Positions 51,193 to 62,018 of a stretch of 64,000 nt of DNA are shown here, one piece after another. How positions within the stretch are numbered: position 1 is the first letter of the stretch; every line of letters starts with the position of its first letter. The notes below the pieces were generated by a model. It was not told the DNA's origin and searched no databases. It saw only the letters and a list, made by a program, of their open reading frames with translations. The translations under genes and the position numbers were made by a program. Source of the stretch: RBG-13-68-16 sp041494245 (GTDB taxonomy: Bacteria; Acidobacteriota; Thermoanaerobaculia; Thermoanaerobaculales; Thermoanaerobaculaceae). Location: assembly GCA_041494245.1 (NCBI GenBank), contig JBGQAK010000006.1, forward strand, positions 62,001-126,000. Reading direction: 5' to 3'.

Positions 51193-52892
51193 TCACGGCG
51201 TCACGGGGCGCGGCTTCGGGGCCGGCGCCTCGCGCAGTGGGACGGTGAACGACCAGTTCTCGTCGGCGGCCGGCGTCACCTTGCGATGGCGGGCGAGGTA
51301 CTCGACGATCAGATCCACCATCGGGCGGTCGATCTCCTTGACCCGCGGGGCGGCGGCGAGGTGGGGGTAGCCGCCCCCGCCGACGGCCCGGTAGGAGTTG
51401 ATCGCAACCGTGAAGCTCTCCTCGGGCTGCACCTCCTTGCCGGCGACCCGCAGGCCGCGGATGCGCTGGCCCACCGGGGACGCCGGGTCGACGAAGTAGG
51501 TGGCGCCCTCCAGGGTGTCGTAGTTGTAGCTCGGCAGCGCGGGATCCCTCCGGAGCGTGGTCTCGGCACCACCACACTCGAGCCCGACCCACCCTCGCAC
51601 CGCGTGCTCGAGCACGTCCCTCAGCTGGCTTCCGGTGAGTCGCACGACGACGAGGGTGTTCGGGTACGGGTAGAGGGCGTGAGCCAGGCGTGGCGTCACC
51701 GGCCCGGCGGGAAACTCGACACGCCCACCTCCGAAGGGAGCGGCCAGCGAGAGCTGCGCGCCCGTCGCCTCCAGCTGCACGGCGTGAATGAGGTCTACGG
51801 CCGGGTCGTCGGAGGTGGGAAGGGCGACCACTCGCAGCGGCGCCGTCAGCTCGCCGAGCGGCCGCGCCAGCTCCACCATCGCGCGCTCCTGGGCCGCGGC
51901 CACCGCCGCGACGACCTGCGGGTTGGGCTCCTCCCCCGCGGTCTTCAGGTTCTCCCCGCGCCACCCCGTCACCCGCCACCCACCCTCACCCTTCGCCAGC
52001 TGCAGGTCCACCCGCGACACTACATCGGCCCACCTCCCCGGCTGCGCCACCACGGTCTTCCCGAGCGCGCGCGGTGGGATGTCCCGGTGGGTGTGGCCGG
52101 TCAGCAGCAGGTCGATCCCGTCGAGCTGCGCCAGTCGCCATGCGAAGTTCTCGCTCTCGCTGCCGTCGGGGGCGCCGCTGTTGGGATCGCGCTCGAAGCC
52201 GCTGTGAACCACTACGATCACCACGTCGGAGCGGGCGCGCAACCCCGCCAGGCGCGCGCCGGCCACCGTCACCGGGTCGAGGAACTCAAGGCTCCGCCAG
52301 TGCGATGGCGGGTCCCAGTGCGGGACGTTCGGGTTGGTGAGCCCCAGCACGCCCACCCGCACACCGCCGCGCACCAACACAACCTCCCCTCCGACTCTCA
52401 GCTTCGCCTCCCCGGCACCGACCAGGTTCGCGGCCAGCCATGGGAAGCGCGCCTGCTCGAGGGAGCGCCGCAGCACGTCCAGGCCGAAGTTGAACTCGTG
52501 GTTCCCCAGCACCGAGGCGTCGTACCCCACGATGTTCATCGCCGCGATCGTGGGATCCTGCCCGCCCGCGCCGCTCGCCGCAATCGCGTAGTAGCCCAGG
52601 GGTGTCCCCTCAATGGCGTCCCCGCCGTCCAGCACCACGGTGCGTGGGTTCTCACCACGGATGCGGGCGATGACCGTGGCCGCCTGTGCGATCGATCCGG
52701 ATGCCGGCTTCTGGCGCACGTCGTCGAAGGGGAGCACGTGGGCGTGCATGTCGGACGTGAACAGCACGGTCAGCGTCGCCTTCTCCCGCGCAAACGCCGG
52801 CACCGCGACCAGCACGAGGAGAACGAGGCCGATCCGCGCGAAACCGGGTGTGGCCGACCCACACGCCCCGAATCTTTCCCTGTGCCCTGTTC

Positions 52893-52896
<4 letters not shown>
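51193..52896 (-). CDS. 5'-nucleotidase / 2',3'-cyclic phosphodiesterase family protein
   Basis: 567-aa exported metallophosphoesterase. The N-terminus carries a signal segment (about 20-37, IGLVLLVLVAVPAFA). Metal motifs are TSDMHAHVLPFD (DxH), DGGDAIEGTPLG, VLGNHEFNFG (GNHE) and LLTGHTHRDIPP. The 5'-nucleotidase C-terminal domain (about 350-545) has TGSQLRDVLEHAVRG and AVGGGGYPHL. Probably releases phosphate or nucleosides from nucleotides in the periplasm. GTG at 52896 overlaps the mutase stop by 4 bp, an unexpected metabolic pairing. Confidence 0.87.
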
Positions 52897-54533
<1,637 letters not shown>

Positions 54534-54593
54534 GGCAGGTCCTCCGCACCCCAAGGCCCCGAAGTATAGCAACCGGGTGCGCTCACTTTCTGG

Positions 54594-54599
54594 CATACT
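54594..54599 (+). promoter_or_regulatory. -10-like hexamer directly before the DUF4388 gene
   Basis: CATACT followed by 7 nt and ATG 54607. It is divergent from the mutase promoter, with the two -10 elements about 25 bp apart. Confidence 0.4.
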
Positions 54600-54606
54600 G
54601 AATGTG

Positions 54607-55980
54607 ATGTTGAAGCTCTCGGGGACGGTCGGGCGCCTCTACCTCGGTGATCTGCTCGAGTGGCTGCACCTCACCCACGCCACCGGACGACTGCTGCTCT
54701 CCTCGGAGGACGTCACCCGCGGGTTCGACCTCTACTGCGGCAGGCTCGCGTTCGCCTCCTCCTCACGAGCCTCCGAACGCCTGGGCTCCTGGCTGCTGCG
54801 CAACGAGGTCGTCCCGCGAAACCTGCTGCTCCGGGCGCTGGCCGTCTCGCAGACCCGAGGTGAGCTCTTCACCTCGGTCCTCAAGCGCGACGCCCACATC
54901 GCCCACAGCACGCTCGTGGAGGCGTCGCGCAGCCTGGCGACCGCCCTCGCGAGCCGTTTGCTGCGCGAGGACCAGGTCGCGTTCACCTTCGACCCGTCCT
55001 GGCCGGTGGCCGATCTGCGCGAGATCGACCTGGAGCTCGACTGCCGTAACCTCGTGATGCAGGCGGCGTACCGCGTGGATACAGACCCGGCAAGTGAGCG
55101 GGGTACCGACGCGCCACGCACGACCCTCACACCGGCGACGCTGGAGGACCTCTTCTGGCACATCCTCGCGCACCTCGAGGGCGAGATGGTGGAGGCCACG
55201 GCCGTCGAGGAGGCCCATCGATCCTTCCACGCGGTCGGCCAGCTCCTCAACCGCTGGGTGGTGCAGGGCCCGCCCCTCCTGCCCGTGGGCCCGGGCGACG
55301 CCAAGCGCGTGCTCGCCCGGCTCAAGGACGGCAAGAGGATCCGGCTCGAGGACTCGCCAACCCTCACCTGGAACCTCCTCGCGCTCGTTAACGGCCTGGA
55401 TGCCCCGCTCGCGCCTCGGGCCAGCAGCGCCAGCGAGGCGTGGATCATGGCGGGGGAGGAGGCCCCCGAGTGGGCCCACCTCATCCTCGACACTCCGCGC
55501 TGGCGGAGGGAGAGCGAGGGCGAGAACGATGCGCTGCTCTTCCGGGCGGCGCTGGCGCGAGGGGCGGCCGCCCGCACCCTCGCCGAGGTCGTGGGCCTGG
55601 ACCCGGACACCGCGGCCACCGCCGCCGTGCTGCCGGTGGTGCTGCTGGAGTTCGTCGCCACCGCGCTGGCGACCTCGCCGCTCGCGAGCTCGGCCATGCA
55701 ACGCACCGCGCTGCACCACCTGCTTCCGGTCGTTGGCCAGGCCGTCGGCGCCGCTGCGGGGATGCCCGAGGTTCTTCTCGCGGCCCTCACCTCGTCGCCT
55801 CACGACCACCCGGGCGCGCGCCTCAGCGGCCTGGTCGGGCTGGCCGTCGGCGAGCTGGATGGAGGAGCCCTGCCCCCGGAGGATCAACCCGGGTTCGAGG
55901 ACCCCGCCGTCGCCGTCGCCCTTGCCGCCGCCCGCAGGGCGGCGGAGCATGTTGCGAAGACCGGCGTGAAACAAAGGTAG
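54607..55980 (+). CDS. DUF4388 domain protein
   Basis: 457-aa soluble protein. Residues 1-110 fit the DUF4388 (PATAN-like) pattern: LSGTVGRLYLGDLLEWLHL, THATGRLLLSS, FDLYCGRLAFASSSRASERLGSWLL and LLLRALAVSQTRGELFTSVL. Such domains are found in signalling and gliding-related proteins and may bind partner regulators. The rest is alanine-rich and helical without recognised domains. It is followed 9 nt later by an epimerase gene. Function unknown. Confidence 0.68.
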   Translation: MLKLSGTVGRLYLGDLLEWLHLTHATGRLLLSSEDVTRGFDLYCGRLAFASSSRASERLGSWLLRNEVVPRNLLLRALAVSQTRGELFTSVLKRDAHIAHSTLVEASRSLATALASRLLREDQVAFTFDPSWPVADLREIDLELDCRNLVMQAAYRVDTDPASERGTDAPRTTLTPATLEDLFWHILAHLEGEMVEATAVEEAHRSFHAVGQLLNRWVVQGPPLLPVGPGDAKRVLARLKDGKRIRLEDSPTLTWNLLALVNGLDAPLAPRASSASEAWIMAGEEAPEWAHLILDTPRWRRESEGENDALLFRAALARGAAARTLAEVVGLDPDTAATAAVLPVVLLEFVATALATSPLASSAMQRTALHHLLPVVGQAVGAAAGMPEVLLAALTSSPHDHPGARLSGLVGLAVGELDGGALPPEDQPGFEDPAVAVALAAARRAAEHVAKTGVKQR

Positions 55981-55989
55981 AATCGAACC

Positions 55990-57033
55990 ATGCAGGTGCT
56001 CGTGATCGGGGGCAGCCGCTTCATTGGCCTCACGGTCGTGCAACGCCTCCTCATGGACGGACACCGCATCACGCTCCTCAACCGCGGCCGCACCGAGGAC
56101 CCGTTCGGGACGCGTGTGAGCCGCGTCATTGGCGACCGCTCCGACCCCCAGACGCTGCAGCGCGCGGTGGGACGGCGCGAGTTCGACGCGGTGGTGGACG
56201 TCGTCGCGTTCCGCGAGGAGGACACCCAGGCGGCGATCGAGAAGCTCGCCGGCAAGATTGGGCACTTCATCCACATCTCCACTGCGTCCGTGTACCTGAT
56301 CCGCGAGCGCCTCCTGTGCCCTTTTCGGGAGGAGGACTTCGCCGGGCGCCTGGCGCCCAAGACCGAGGCGACCAGCTCCTCGTGGACGTACGCCTACCAC
56401 AAGCGCCGCTGCGAGCTGGCGCTCGTCCACGCGTGGGAGAACCTGCAGTTCCCGTTCACCACGCTGCGCCTCCCGATGGTGGTCGGCCCGCGCGACTATA
56501 CCGAGCGCGCTCAGACATACATGGAGCGCCTCCTGGACGGCGGGCCGCTCATCCTCCCGGACGGCGGCCTGAACTCCTGGGGCTTCCTCTGGGTCAACGA
56601 CGTGGCCGAGACGATCGCCGCGAATCTGATGAACGCGAACGCGTTCGGGCGCGCGTACAACCTTGCGCAGCGGGAGATCGCCTCGCTGCGCCAGTTCGTC
56701 GAAACGGCCGCCGGGAACCTCGGCCTGCGCCCCTCCCTGGCGTCGGTGCCGCTCGAGTGGCTCAACCGCATCAACCTCGGCACCACGTTCTCGCCCTACA
56801 CGCACGACCACGACATCGTGCTCGACACGCAGGCGGCGCAGCGCGACCTGCTCTTCGAACCGACGCCCTTCCTCACCTGGTGCGAGCAGCTGGTGACGGA
56901 CTTCCGCACCCAGTGGGACGGCACCCCGTCGCGCCTCTACGCGACCCGGTCACTCGAGCTGCGCCTCGTGCAGGAGCTTGCCCAGCTCCGCATCCCCGGC
57001 CTCGGCCCCGCGCAGGTCCCCGCCGCCAAGTAG
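55990..57033 (+). CDS. NAD-dependent epimerase/dehydratase family protein (extended SDR)
   Basis: 347-aa Rossmann-fold enzyme. N-terminal VLVIGGSRFIGLTVVQRLL (GxxxxxG), nucleotide-binding NRGRTEDPFG and VVDVVAFRE. The catalytic region appears as HISTASVYLI, with YAYHKRRCEL supplying the YxxxK-type pair. LRLPMVVGPRDY and WGFLWVNDVAETIAANL follow. Closest in style to SDR proteins acting on nucleotide sugars or to chloroplast RNA-binding-like SDRs, without a definite substrate. A TAGAAT hexamer overlapping the upstream stop (55978-55983) stands 6 nt before the ATG. Confidence 0.77.
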   Translation: MQVLVIGGSRFIGLTVVQRLLMDGHRITLLNRGRTEDPFGTRVSRVIGDRSDPQTLQRAVGRREFDAVVDVVAFREEDTQAAIEKLAGKIGHFIHISTASVYLIRERLLCPFREEDFAGRLAPKTEATSSSWTYAYHKRRCELALVHAWENLQFPFTTLRLPMVVGPRDYTERAQTYMERLLDGGPLILPDGGLNSWGFLWVNDVAETIAANLMNANAFGRAYNLAQREIASLRQFVETAAGNLGLRPSLASVPLEWLNRINLGTTFSPYTHDHDIVLDTQAAQRDLLFEPTPFLTWCEQLVTDFRTQWDGTPSRLYATRSLELRLVQELAQLRIPGLGPAQVPAAK

Positions 57034-57160
57034 GCCACGAGCGGTCACCAAGAATCGCCGCGGCGCGCAGGCCGCGCCGACGTGCGGTGGCGTTCTGTGC
57101 AGCCCTGTTGATTTGTGAATAGATTTGCAAGGACGCCCATCACGCGATTCGCCCAACGCC

Positions 57161-57868
57161 TCAGGGGCCGAGCCTCTCGAGCGCGCGGCGGGCCGCCTCC
57201 TGCTGCGCGGCCTTCTTGGACCTCCCCTCGCCGCGGGCCAGCACCCGGCCGTCGAACTCGACCTCGTACACGTAGGTCCGCCGGTGCGCGGGGCCGCGGG
57301 TCTCGACCTCGCGGTAGATCGGAAGGTTCAGGCCCCGCTTTTGCGCCAGCTCCTGGAGCGTGGTCTTGGCCTCCTCGATGGCCAGCTCGGTGGGATCGAG
57401 CGCGGTCAGGAGCGGGACGAACAGCCGGTTGACCGCAGCGCGGAACGTGCGCCAGCCTCCGTCGAGCAGGAGCGCCCCAAGCACGGCCTCGAGCGCGTCG
57501 GCCAGCATCGCCGGTCCGCTGCTGGTCGCCTGCAAGCCGCTCCCGAGCTCCAGGGCGGAAGGCAAGCCCAGGCGCTCCGCGAGCGCGGCCAGTGAACCCT
57601 CCCGGACGAGCGCCGCGCGCGCCCTCGTCAGATCGCCCTCGCTGGCCTCCGGCCAGCGGTCGAAGAGCAGGAGGGCCACCGCGTGCGAAAGCGCGGCATC
57701 ACCCAGGAACTCCAGCCGCTCGGAGGACGCCGCACCCAGCTCATGCGCGGCCGAGCGGTGGCGCAACGCCTCCTCCAGCAGCTCCGGCCGGGAGAAGCGG
57801 TGCCCGAGAGCGGTGCTGAGCTCCTCCAGTGCACGCTCCCGCTCGCTCAGCCCCTGCTGCTTCGCCAC
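57161..57868 (-). CDS. rnc: Ribonuclease III
   Basis: Double-strand-specific endoribonuclease for rRNA and mRNA processing. The 235-aa product has the RIII signature ERLEFLGDAALSHAVA (about 45-60), a second acidic site LADALEAVLGALLLDGG with the catalytic Glu, and a dsRNA-binding domain about 165-232 (AKTTLQELAQKRGLNLPIY; GEGRSKKAAQQEAARRAL). GTG at 57868 is chosen for GGAGGTCGT upstream. Its start lies within the DUF504 gene (22-nt overlap), so both are expressed together. Confidence 0.93.
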   Translation of the reverse strand: MAKQQGLSERERALEELSTALGHRFSRPELLEEALRHRSAAHELGAASSERLEFLGDAALSHAVALLLFDRWPEASEGDLTRARAALVREGSLAALAERLGLPSALELGSGLQATSSGPAMLADALEAVLGALLLDGGWRTFRAAVNRLFVPLLTALDPTELAIEEAKTTLQELAQKRGLNLPIYREVETRGPAHRRTYVYEVEFDGRVLARGEGRSKKAAQQEAARRALERLGP

Positions 57869-58092
57869 ACGACCTCCAGGCCCCTGCGCACGGCCGCGAC
57901 ACGATGGTAGGGGAGGAACGTCCCGTCCGCCACCGTTACCCCGGCGGGCAGGATCTTCAAGATATCCTCGAACCGCACCTCCTGCACGCGCTCCTCGCCT
58001 CCCTCCCGCACACGGACCTCCAGCACGACCCGCTCCGGTCCGGCACCCGAATCCCACCTCAGCCAGTTGAGCAGCTCGCGCAAGGTGCCCAC
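57847..58092 (-). CDS. MJ1316/DUF504 RNA cyclic-end recognition domain protein
   Basis: 81-aa single-domain protein: TLRELLNWLRWDSG at the start, EVRFEDILKILPAGVTVADG and FLPYHRVAAVRRGLEVVW at the end. It matches the DUF504 pattern (R-E-L-L-N-x-I-R-W-D ... P-x-H-R-V). In archaea this domain has been associated with recognition of RNA 2',3'-cyclic phosphate ends. GTG at 58092 is preceded 6 nt upstream by TACAAT (58099-58104, minus). It overlaps rnc, which suggests a role linked to RNA processing. Confidence 0.75.
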   Translation of the reverse strand: MGTLRELLNWLRWDSGAGPERVVLEVRVREGGEERVQEVRFEDILKILPAGVTVADGTFLPYHRVAAVRRGLEVVWRSSRG

Positions 58093-58098
58093 GCCTCG

Positions 58099-58104
58099 AT
58101 TGTA
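58099..58104 (-). promoter_or_regulatory. -10-like hexamer for the DUF504-rnc pair
   Basis: TACAAT on the minus strand (5 of 6 matches to TATAAT), 6 nt before GTG 58092; leaderless transcription is implied. Confidence 0.5.
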
Positions 58105-58206
58105 GGCGCACGCAGCACAGCCACGAGGAACGGCCGTGAGACGAATGCTCGGCGGGGGAGTGGAGGAGCTTGACGGCGTTTCGAGGGCGGGCGACACTCG
58201 CACTGC

Positions 58207-59478
58207 ATGGAGAAGTTCCGCATCCAGGGCGGTCGGAAGCTGCGCGGGGAGGTCCGGATCTCGGGCTCCAAGAACGCCACCCTCCCGTGCCTGGCGGCCA
58301 CGCTGCTGACCGCAGAGCCGGTGACGCTCGAAGGCCTGCCGCGGGTGCGCGACACGGTGACGATGGAGAAGGTCCTGGCCGCCCTCGGCGAGTCGTGCCA
58401 GCACAGCGAGGGCGCCACCACCGCGGTGGCGGGCACCAGCGGCGCCCACCACGCGCCCTACGAGCTGGTGCGCACCATGCGCGCCTCGGTGCTGGTGCTG
58501 GGGCCGCTGCTAGCGCGCCGGCGACGCGCACGCGTCGCGCTGCCCGGCGGGTGCGCCATCGGGGCTCGCCCCATCGACTTCCACCTCAGCGCGCTGGAGC
58601 GCCTGGGCGCCGAGCTGCGCCTCGAGAGCGGCGATGTGGTCGCCGAGGCGCCGCACGGGCTGCGGGGGGCGGAGATCACCTTCCCGCGCATCACGGTCAC
58701 GGGCACCGAGAACCTCCTGATGACCGCAGCCCTCGCCCGTGGGCGCACCGTGCTGCACAACTGCGCCCTCGAACCCGAGGTGGACGACCTCGCCCGGATG
58801 CTCGCCGCGATGGGCGCCCCCATCGCCGGCGTGGGCACGGCCACCCTGGAGGTGGAGGGCGTCAGGGAGCTCCACGGGGTACGCCACCGCGTCATCCCCG
58901 ACCGGATCGAGGCCGGGACGTACATCATCGCCGCCGCGCTGGCCGGGGACGGGGTGACCGTCGCCGGGTGCCGCCCCGACCACCTCGCCGCGTTGCTCGC
59001 CGCCATCGGCGAGGCCGGCATCACGTTCACCGTGCACGCCGACGCGGTGGCGGTCCCCGCTCAACCCGACCCCCCGCGCGCAGTCTCGATCATCACCGCG
59101 GAGTACCCCGGGTTCGCCACCGACCTGCAAGCGCAGCTGATGGCGCTCATGACCCAGGCCCGAGGCACCAGCGGGATCACCGAGGCGATCTTCGAGAACC
59201 GCTTCCAGCACGTCCTGGAGCTGAAGCGCCTCGGGGCGGCGATCGAGGTGGATGGACGCACCGCCCACGTGCGCGGCCCCACCCGACTGGACGGCACCAC
59301 GGTGATGGCCTCGGACCTGCGCGCCTCCGCGGCGCTCGTGCTGGCGGGTCTGGTGGCCCGGGGCACCACGGTCGTCGACCGCATCTACCATCTCGATCGC
59401 GGCTACGAGGCGATGGAGATCAAGCTCAACGCCCTGGGCGCGGCGATCGAGCGGTTCAACCCCGGCCCGTATCTATAG
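58207..59478 (+). CDS. murA: UDP-N-acetylglucosamine 1-carboxyvinyltransferase MurA
   Basis: First committed step of peptidoglycan synthesis, transferring enolpyruvate from PEP. The 423-aa protein has IQGGRKLRGEVRISGSKNATLP (Lys-Asn pair), the loop LPGGCAIGARPIDFHLSAL with the PEP-reactive cysteine (fosfomycin target), NLLMTAALARGRT, IPDRIEAGTYIIAAALA and EYPGFATDLQAQLMALM with the catalytic Asp. The Cys is retained, so the enzyme is expected to be fosfomycin-sensitive. It is far from the dcw cluster. Confidence 0.94.
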   Translation: MEKFRIQGGRKLRGEVRISGSKNATLPCLAATLLTAEPVTLEGLPRVRDTVTMEKVLAALGESCQHSEGATTAVAGTSGAHHAPYELVRTMRASVLVLGPLLARRRRARVALPGGCAIGARPIDFHLSALERLGAELRLESGDVVAEAPHGLRGAEITFPRITVTGTENLLMTAALARGRTVLHNCALEPEVDDLARMLAAMGAPIAGVGTATLEVEGVRELHGVRHRVIPDRIEAGTYIIAAALAGDGVTVAGCRPDHLAALLAAIGEAGITFTVHADAVAVPAQPDPPRAVSIITAEYPGFATDLQAQLMALMTQARGTSGITEAIFENRFQHVLELKRLGAAIEVDGRTAHVRGPTRLDGTTVMASDLRASAALVLAGLVARGTTVVDRIYHLDRGYEAMEIKLNALGAAIERFNPGPYL

Positions 59479-59600
59479 GTTTCGGGGGGTCCCGCGTCCG
59501 TTCCACCACCCACCCGGACGCTCTAGAGCCCCCGCGCCCCCCAGCTCGCGCCGGCAGAGTCGGACGCTCGCTTCGAATTTTGGGGGGCCGCGGGTCTTGC

Positions 59601-59606
59601 TATCCT
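59601..59606 (+). promoter_or_regulatory. -10-like hexamer directly before the HIT gene
   Basis: TATCCT, 8 nt before ATG 59615, another likely leaderless start. The preceding spacer holds two copies of CGGACGCTC (59515 and 59559). Confidence 0.4.
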
Positions 59607-59614
59607 CATGGGCC

Positions 59615-59959
59615 ATGGAGAACTGCCTCTTCTGCCGCGTCGCGGGCGGCACCGTCCCGTCCCGCGTCCTGTTCGCCGACGAGAACGTCGTCGCGTTCCA
59701 CGACGTCGCGCCGCACGCGCCGGTGCACGTGCTCGTGATCCCGCGTCGCCACATCGGCTCGCTTGCCGACGTTGCCCAGGACGACCGCGAGATCCTCGGC
59801 CGCCTGCTTCTCGCCGCGGCGGAGGTGGCCCGCCAGACCGGGATCGCCGAGAGCGGTTACCGCGTGGTGACCAACACGGGATCGGGCGCGGGCCAGAGCG
59901 TTTTCCACCTCCATCTCCACGTGCTGGGTGGCCGGCACCTGTCATGGCCGCCGGGATGA
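59615..59959 (+). CDS. HIT family (HINT-like) nucleotide hydrolase
   Basis: 114-aa purine nucleoside phosphoramidase-type protein. CLFCRVAGGTVPSRVLFADE at the N-terminus with a Cys pair, HVLVIPRRHIGSL, VVTNTGSGAGQSVFH and the catalytic histidine triad HLHLHVL near the C-terminus. It ends in GGRHLSWPPG, the usual HINT tail. Its stop overlaps the proposed start of the transglycosylase gene. Confidence 0.92.
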   Translation: MENCLFCRVAGGTVPSRVLFADENVVAFHDVAPHAPVHVLVIPRRHIGSLADVAQDDREILGRLLLAAAEVARQTGIAESGYRVVTNTGSGAGQSVFHLHLHVLGGRHLSWPPG

Positions 59960-62007
59960 TGCCGGCACCCCCCCCGCCCGACCCCGCCCTTGTCGAGGCG
60001 GTGCGCAACGGACGCTGGGCCGAGGTCCGCACGATGACGGCCCAGGCGCCCAGGCCGCTCGCACCGGTCGTCGCGCTGCTAGCGGCGCGCGCCTCCCGCA
60101 CGATGGGGGAGCCGGCCCGGGCGCTCGAGGTGCTGCGCCCTGCGATCCCTCACGCCGGGGCGCTCGCCGCGGCACTCCGTCTGGAAGCCGCCGAAGCCGC
60201 GCTCGCCCTGAACCAGGACCCGTGGCCCTACCTTTTCCCTCTCATTGGCGCCGCGGCCCCAACCGCCCAACGGCGCGCCGCGTCGGCGGTGTTGCGATCG
60301 GCCTGGGAGACGCTCCCCCTGCCGGCGCTCCTGCGGGTCCCGCGGCGCACGCTGCCCTACCCGCTCCGGCGCGAGCTCGCGGCCACGATCGCGATCCGCT
60401 CCGGCGACACCGCCGCGGCGGCCCACCTGCTTGCCGACCGCGTGGGGGACGAGCCTGCGCTTCGCACCGCCCGCTGGCTGGCCACCAGGGAGGGGCTCCC
60501 GACCGCCTCCCGTCTCACCGTCGGCGAGGCGCTGCTCGCGGGCGGTGACTGGCGCGAGGCCGACCGGATGCTCTCCTCGGTTGGCGACCCCCCCGAGTCG
60601 GGTCTGCGCTGGCGTCTGGCGTTCCTGCGCGGCCGCACCGCCTACCGCCTGGGGAACTACCCGCAGGCGGCGGAGTGCTTCGATCTCGCCTGTGCGGTGG
60701 CGAGCTCGGATGCCGATCTGTTCACCGCAGCGGTGCAGCGCGCACGGATTGCGGAGATCAACGGCGACCTCGCGGCCGCCGTGGCGCTGTTCGACCGCGC
60801 GCGCGGCGCCCAGCCGCGAGAGGTGGAGGGATGGGATGGAGGCATGCGAGACCGGGTCGCACTCGGACGCGCCGACGAGGCGGTCGCGCTCCTCGCGCGC
60901 TGCCCTGCCCCCGTGTTGAAGGTGGTTGGGCCGCGCCTGGCTGCGGCTCTTCTGCTCCGCGACGACCCGGCGCGCGCCCGCGCCGTCCTGGCTCGCATCC
61001 CCGAAGGCGTGCCGGTGGCCCGCGTGCTGAAGGTTGCCCTTCACCTCCAGCGCGGCGAACCCGACGCCGCCAGGGTGGAGGCGTCGGGGGTGCTGGCGGA
61101 CCCGCGGGCAGGGGCGTGGCGCGACGGCGTGGCCGAGCTGCTGCCGGCCGCTGAGGGCCCGGGAACGATCGCGCCCACCCGCGACCTGCCGGCGCTCGCG
61201 CGGCTCGCGGCAGACCGGGGAGCGCCCTCGGCGCGGCAGGCGCTCGCACGCGCCCTGGGCGCCGATCCAGGCTGGGCGAAGGTACTCTCGGGCGAGGTGG
61301 TCGAGCCGGCCGACTGGAGCGGGCCGGCGCGCCAGCTGGCCGACGTCGGGTTGGAGCGCGACGCCGCCCGTCTGTACCCGGACGCCTTTCCGTCGGCGTC
61401 TCCGGATGAGCTTGCGTGGAGCGCACGAACGCTCGCGCTGTGGGGAAACGCCAACGCGGCGCTCTCGGCCGGCGAGCGTCTGTGGATTCGGCTGGGGCCT
61501 CTGCCTGCGGTGCTCGTGCCGGACGAGCTCCTGCCCGCGATCCTGCCCCCCGCGGCCGTGGCCGGCTGCGTTGCAGCGGCGGCGCATGCAGCAGTCCCGC
61601 CGGCGTGGCTCGCGGCGATCGTCCGCCAGGAATCCCGCTTCGACCCCGACACCTACTCACCGGCAGGTGCCATTGGGGTGGCTCAGATGGTGCCCGAGGC
61701 CGCACGGGCGCTCGGCGGCTCACCCGACGACCTGAGGGACGACCAGCGCGCGCTTCTCCTCGCCGCCCGCGAGCTGGCGCGTCTCGTGGCCAGGTTCGGG
61801 CCGCGGCTCGCGCCGGTCGCCTCCGCCTACAACGCCGGCGCGACCGTGGTCACGACCTGGCTGACGATGCTCGGGGGCGAGACGCAGGGGGTGGTGTTCA
61901 CCGCAGCGATCCCCTACCGGGAGACCTCCGGATACGTGGTGGCCGTGCGCGAGGGCGTCGAGCTCGCACGCTACCTTTCAAATGGGACGGGCCCTCGGAA
62001 GGAGTGA
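59956..62007 (+). CDS. Lytic transglycosylase (SLT domain) with long helical-repeat region
   Basis: 683-aa protein. The first about 520 residues are TPR-like, alanine-rich helical repeats (LRWRLAFLRGRTAYRLGNYPQAAECFDLA), like the superhelix of Slt70. The C-terminal SLT domain (about 530-670) has the catalytic Glu in AAIVRQESRFDPDTYSPAGAI, then GVAQMVPEAARALG and SAYNAGATVVTTWL. No clear signal peptide is visible from this start, so export is uncertain. ATG 59956 overlaps the HIT stop (ATGA); ATG 59944 and 59959 are alternatives. Confidence 0.83.
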   Translation: MMPAPPPPDPALVEAVRNGRWAEVRTMTAQAPRPLAPVVALLAARASRTMGEPARALEVLRPAIPHAGALAAALRLEAAEAALALNQDPWPYLFPLIGAAAPTAQRRAASAVLRSAWETLPLPALLRVPRRTLPYPLRRELAATIAIRSGDTAAAAHLLADRVGDEPALRTARWLATREGLPTASRLTVGEALLAGGDWREADRMLSSVGDPPESGLRWRLAFLRGRTAYRLGNYPQAAECFDLACAVASSDADLFTAAVQRARIAEINGDLAAAVALFDRARGAQPREVEGWDGGMRDRVALGRADEAVALLARCPAPVLKVVGPRLAAALLLRDDPARARAVLARIPEGVPVARVLKVALHLQRGEPDAARVEASGVLADPRAGAWRDGVAELLPAAEGPGTIAPTRDLPALARLAADRGAPSARQALARALGADPGWAKVLSGEVVEPADWSGPARQLADVGLERDAARLYPDAFPSASPDELAWSARTLALWGNANAALSAGERLWIRLGPLPAVLVPDELLPAILPPAAVAGCVAAAAHAAVPPAWLAAIVRQESRFDPDTYSPAGAIGVAQMVPEAARALGGSPDDLRDDQRALLLAARELARLVARFGPRLAPVASAYNAGATVVTTWLTMLGGETQGVVFTAAIPYRETSGYVVAVREGVELARYLSNGTGPRKE

Positions 62008-62018
62008 GGCGGAGAGAT

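Noticed and set aside
57034..57160. Possible small RNA in the AT-richer spacer after the epimerase gene
   Set aside because: No promoter, no stable hairpin and no terminator could be made out.
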